Assembly: GCA_021813155.1 (NCBI GenBank)
Contig: JAKALK010000044.1
Location: 1-6,832 of the forward strand
Origin: a bacterium
GTDB taxonomy: Bacteria > Patescibacteriota > Minisyncoccia > UBA6257 > 2-01-FULL-56-20
DNA length: 6,832 bases
Direction of reading: 5' to 3'
Both the position numbers and the translations under genes were made by a program. Shown here one piece after another: positions 4,774-6,832 of this stretch. Under the pieces are notes generated by a model. The model did not search any database and had not been told where the DNA came from. It was given only the letters and a program-made list of their open reading frames with translations. The number at the start of each line of letters is the position of its first letter. The first letter of the stretch is position 1.

Positions 4774-6147
4774 CTATTTATCTAAAGATCCTTTCATATA
4801 AAAGAAATCCTCGGGTTCGTTATCATAGCGGCCTTCGATGATTTCTTTGAAGTCTTGAATAGTCTTTTTTAAAGGAACAAAAGCACCAGAACGTCCAGTA
4901 AAAGTTTCGGCGACGAAGAAGGGTTGGGAGAGGAATTTTTGGATTTTCCTGGCCCGGCCGACAAGGAGTTTGTCGTCGTCGGACAATTCTTCCATACCTA
5001 AAATGGCAATGATGTCTTGAAGTTCTTTGTAGCGCTGGAGGATTTGCTGAACTTTCTTGGCGACTTCGTAGTGGTCGGCGCCGACAATTTTGGGGTCTAA
5101 AGCGCTTGACGAGGAGGCGAGGGGATCAACAGCCGGGTAGATGCCGATTTCAGTTAAAGCGCGGGAGAGAACGATAGTTGAATCCAGGTGGGCGAAGCTG
5201 GCGGCGGGAGCGGGGTCGGTGATGTCGTCGGCGGGGACGTAGATGGCTTGGACAGAGGTAATAGAACCGTCTTTAGTGGAAGTGATTCTTTCTTGGAGGG
5301 TGCCCATTTCAGTTTGGAGGGTAGGCTGATAACCGACGGCGGATGGTAGGCGTCCAAGAAGGGTTGAAACTTCAGATCCGGCTTGAGAGAAGCGGAAAAT
5401 GTTATCGATAAAAAGAAGCATATCTTTGTGTTCTTCGTCGCGGAAATATTCAGCCATAGTGAGGGCAGTTAGGGCAACCCTAAGACGAGCACCGGGGACT
5501 TCGTTCATTTGACCGTACACTAGGGCGGTTTTTGTGATGACGCCAGATTCTTTCATGTCGGTAATAAGATCGTTACCTTCGCGGGTTCTTTCGCCGACTC
5601 CAGCGAAAACTGAGGCGCCGCCCGATTCTTCGGCAACGTTGCGGATAAGCTCTTGAAGTAAAACGGTTTTACCGACGCCGGCGCCACCGAAGAGACCGAC
5701 TTTGCCGCCTTTTACGAAAGGGGCCATAAGGTCAATAACTTTGATGCCGGTTTCGAAGATTTCAGTTTTAGTGGATTGTTTAAATAGGGCTGGGGCGGGA
5801 CGATGAATAGGCCAGTGTTTCTTAAAAGAGGTTATTTTCTCTTTCGAATAATCACCTAAAACTTCTCCGACAACGTTAAAAATTTTTCCCAGGGTTTCGG
5901 GGCCGATCGGGACTTTAATTGGCTCTCCGGTGTCGGAGACTTCGTCACCGCGTTTTAGACCATCAGTTGAAGAAAGGGCAATAGCGCGGAGTCGGCCGGG
6001 TTCTAGGTGTTTAGCGACCTCAAGGACGATCTTACCGGAATTGGTTTTCACTTCAAGCGCGTTTAGAAGTGCCGGAAGAGTTTCATTTTCTCCGAATTCG
6101 ACATCTACAACTGGACCGATGATTTGGATAATTTTTCCTTTTGACAT
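4774..6147 (-). CDS. atpD: ATP synthase F1 catalytic beta subunit
   Basis: This is the catalytic subunit of the F1 ATP synthase on the cytoplasmic side of the membrane. Its 457 residues match the usual length of about 460. The N-terminal beta-barrel domain begins GKIIQIIGPVVDVEF (4-18). The nucleotide domain has Walker A GGAGVGKT (154-161, K160, T161), the catalytic glutamate in GERTREGND (E186), Walker B LLFID (244-248, D248), and the ATPase alpha/beta signature PAVDPLASSS (338-347). The C-terminal domain carries MEELSDDDK (385-393), the DELSEED lever that contacts gamma. All key residues seen are intact, so it should be an active catalytic subunit. It begins one base after the atpG stop and ends 2 bases before atpC, in the standard gamma-beta-epsilon order. 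No Shine-Dalgarno sequence precedes the ATG, so expression probably depends on coupling to atpG translation. Confidence 0.98.
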   Translation of the reverse strand: MSKGKIIQIIGPVVDVEFGENETLPALLNALEVKTNSGKIVLEVAKHLEPGRLRAIALSSTDGLKRGDEVSDTGEPIKVPIGPETLGKIFNVVGEVLGDYSKEKITSFKKHWPIHRPAPALFKQSTKTEIFETGIKVIDLMAPFVKGGKVGLFGGAGVGKTVLLQELIRNVAEESGGASVFAGVGERTREGNDLITDMKESGVITKTALVYGQMNEVPGARLRVALTALTMAEYFRDEEHKDMLLFIDNIFRFSQAGSEVSTLLGRLPSAVGYQPTLQTEMGTLQERITSTKDGSITSVQAIYVPADDITDPAPAASFAHLDSTIVLSRALTEIGIYPAVDPLASSSSALDPKIVGADHYEVAKKVQQILQRYKELQDIIAILGMEELSDDDKLLVGRARKIQKFLSQPFFVAETFTGRSGAFVPLKKTIQDFKEIIEGRYDNEPEDFFYMKGSLDK

Positions 6148-6148
6148 G

Positions 6149-6832
6149 TTAGTTTAGAGCGTTTTGGGTCGACGTGATTTCAATGAGTTCTCCTGTGATA
6201 TTGCTTTGACGAGCTTTATTGTAGGTTAGGTTAAGTTCACCTCCAAGTTCGTCGGCGTTATCGGAAGCAGTTTTCATAGCGACGCGACGGGCGGAGTGTT
6301 CAGAGGCATTGGCTTCGAGAATAAGGTGATAAATCTGCATTTTTACAAGATGAGAGATAAGGACGCTTATGGTTTCTTCTGGGGATGGCTCAAAAATGTA
6401 TTCTATTTCTTCATTGTTCCCATTATAGGTCTCGATAATATCTGAAAAGCGGCCGTGTTCTGGCACAATTTCTTTCACGATCTCTCGAATTTTTAAGAAA
6501 TCAACGGGGAGAATTTGACGGATAAGAGTTTCTTGTTTAAGAGCGGTTCTGAAATGGGTGGAGATGGTGATAACTCTATCCCAGGTATTTTTTTCAAATC
6601 CCTCAATAATGAGTTTTGAAATTGGTTCTACTTCTTCGGGTTCGATATAATCTCCGACTTCATAGAAGGTGCCCACTAGATTGAGTTTTTTCTTTGAGGC
6701 GTACATGGTTGATTTTTTGCCGATGGTGATGACGTCGAGAGATTCGCTCTTTAAGTTTTCTTTGGTTAGGAATCGGTCGGTAGCACGAAAGACTTGAGTA
6801 TTGAAGGCGCCGGTTAGACCCTTATCAAGATC
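6149..6832 (-). CDS. atpG: ATP synthase F1 gamma subunit (partial, 5' end outside window)
   Basis: Gamma is the rotating central shaft of F1. An internal ATG at 6704-6706 is not the true start: the same frame stays open to the window edge and adds 42 residues that fit the family, DLDKGLTGAFN (compare the usual 'D+GLcGg.N') and LDVITIGKKSTMYASKKK (compare 'vIGsKG..ff'). Visible length is 227 residues, so about 60-80 N-terminal residues, forming the long N-terminal helix of the coiled coil, lie beyond the edge. The C-terminal helix is typical: ILEANASEHSARRVAMKTA, then SDNADELGGELNLTYNKARQ and ITGELIEITSTQNAL. The usual gamma signature has G-A near the end of that last stretch, and here the pair is T-Q, a mild departure. 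The TAA stop is one base before the atpD start, so the two genes are in one operon. Confidence 0.96.
   Translation of the reverse strand, partial: DLDKGLTGAFNTQVFRATDRFLTKENLKSESLDVITIGKKSTMYASKKKLNLVGTFYEVGDYIEPEEVEPISKLIIEGFEKNTWDRVITISTHFRTALKQETLIRQILPVDFLKIREIVKEIVPEHGRFSDIIETYNGNNEEIEYIFEPSPEETISVLISHLVKMQIYHLILEANASEHSARRVAMKTASDNADELGGELNLTYNKARQSNITGELIEITSTQNALN

Noticed and set aside
5154..6157. Short frames overlapping atpD on both strands
   Set aside because: They overlap highly conserved catalytic segments of the beta subunit and are compositional by-products.

Overview
This window looks like chromosomal housekeeping sequence from a bacterium with a standard genetic code. It is most likely a member of the Candidate Phyla Radiation (Patescibacteria), perhaps a Microgenomates-type lineage. 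That placement is inference from gene style: a short membrane-anchored cupredoxin with a WPA...H.IYPEFD core, a small tail-anchored protein with an N-terminal GW helical motif, a one-domain ATP synthase epsilon subunit, and starts that mostly lack a Shine-Dalgarno sequence. TGA ends ftsZ directly after its conserved C-terminal peptide, so lineages that read TGA as glycine are unlikely. No mobile element, CRISPR array, tRNA or rRNA was recognised.

Left part, plus strand (1-1358): the 3' end of ftsA, recognisable from its VGLAMWG segment and terminal amphipathic helix, is followed after 4 bases by a complete ftsZ. This is the classic division pair: FtsA tethers FtsZ filaments to the membrane.

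Everything to the right is on the minus strand and converges on ftsZ across a 25-base gap. Read in the direction of transcription, from the right edge, it begins with the F1 end of an ATP synthase operon: atpG (5' end outside the window), atpD and a very short atpC, nearly back to back. A 365-residue gene follows 38 bases later. Its C-x-D-x-R and H-x-x-C signatures suggest a divergent beta-type carbonic anhydrase, and its second half reads like a degenerate copy of the first, as in the carboxysomal CsoSCA enzymes. A strong intrinsic terminator ends this block. A short gene for a membrane-anchored cupredoxin comes next, then a 131-base spacer, then a two-gene unit: a small tail-anchored protein of unknown function and a membrane-anchored RmuC-family predicted nuclease.

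The carbonic-anhydrase-like protein behind the ATP synthase genes is the item most worth following up. Secondary points are the one-domain epsilon subunit, the cupredoxin without any cysteine, and the near absence of Shine-Dalgarno motifs. I found no clear evidence of a wholly new multi-gene system.
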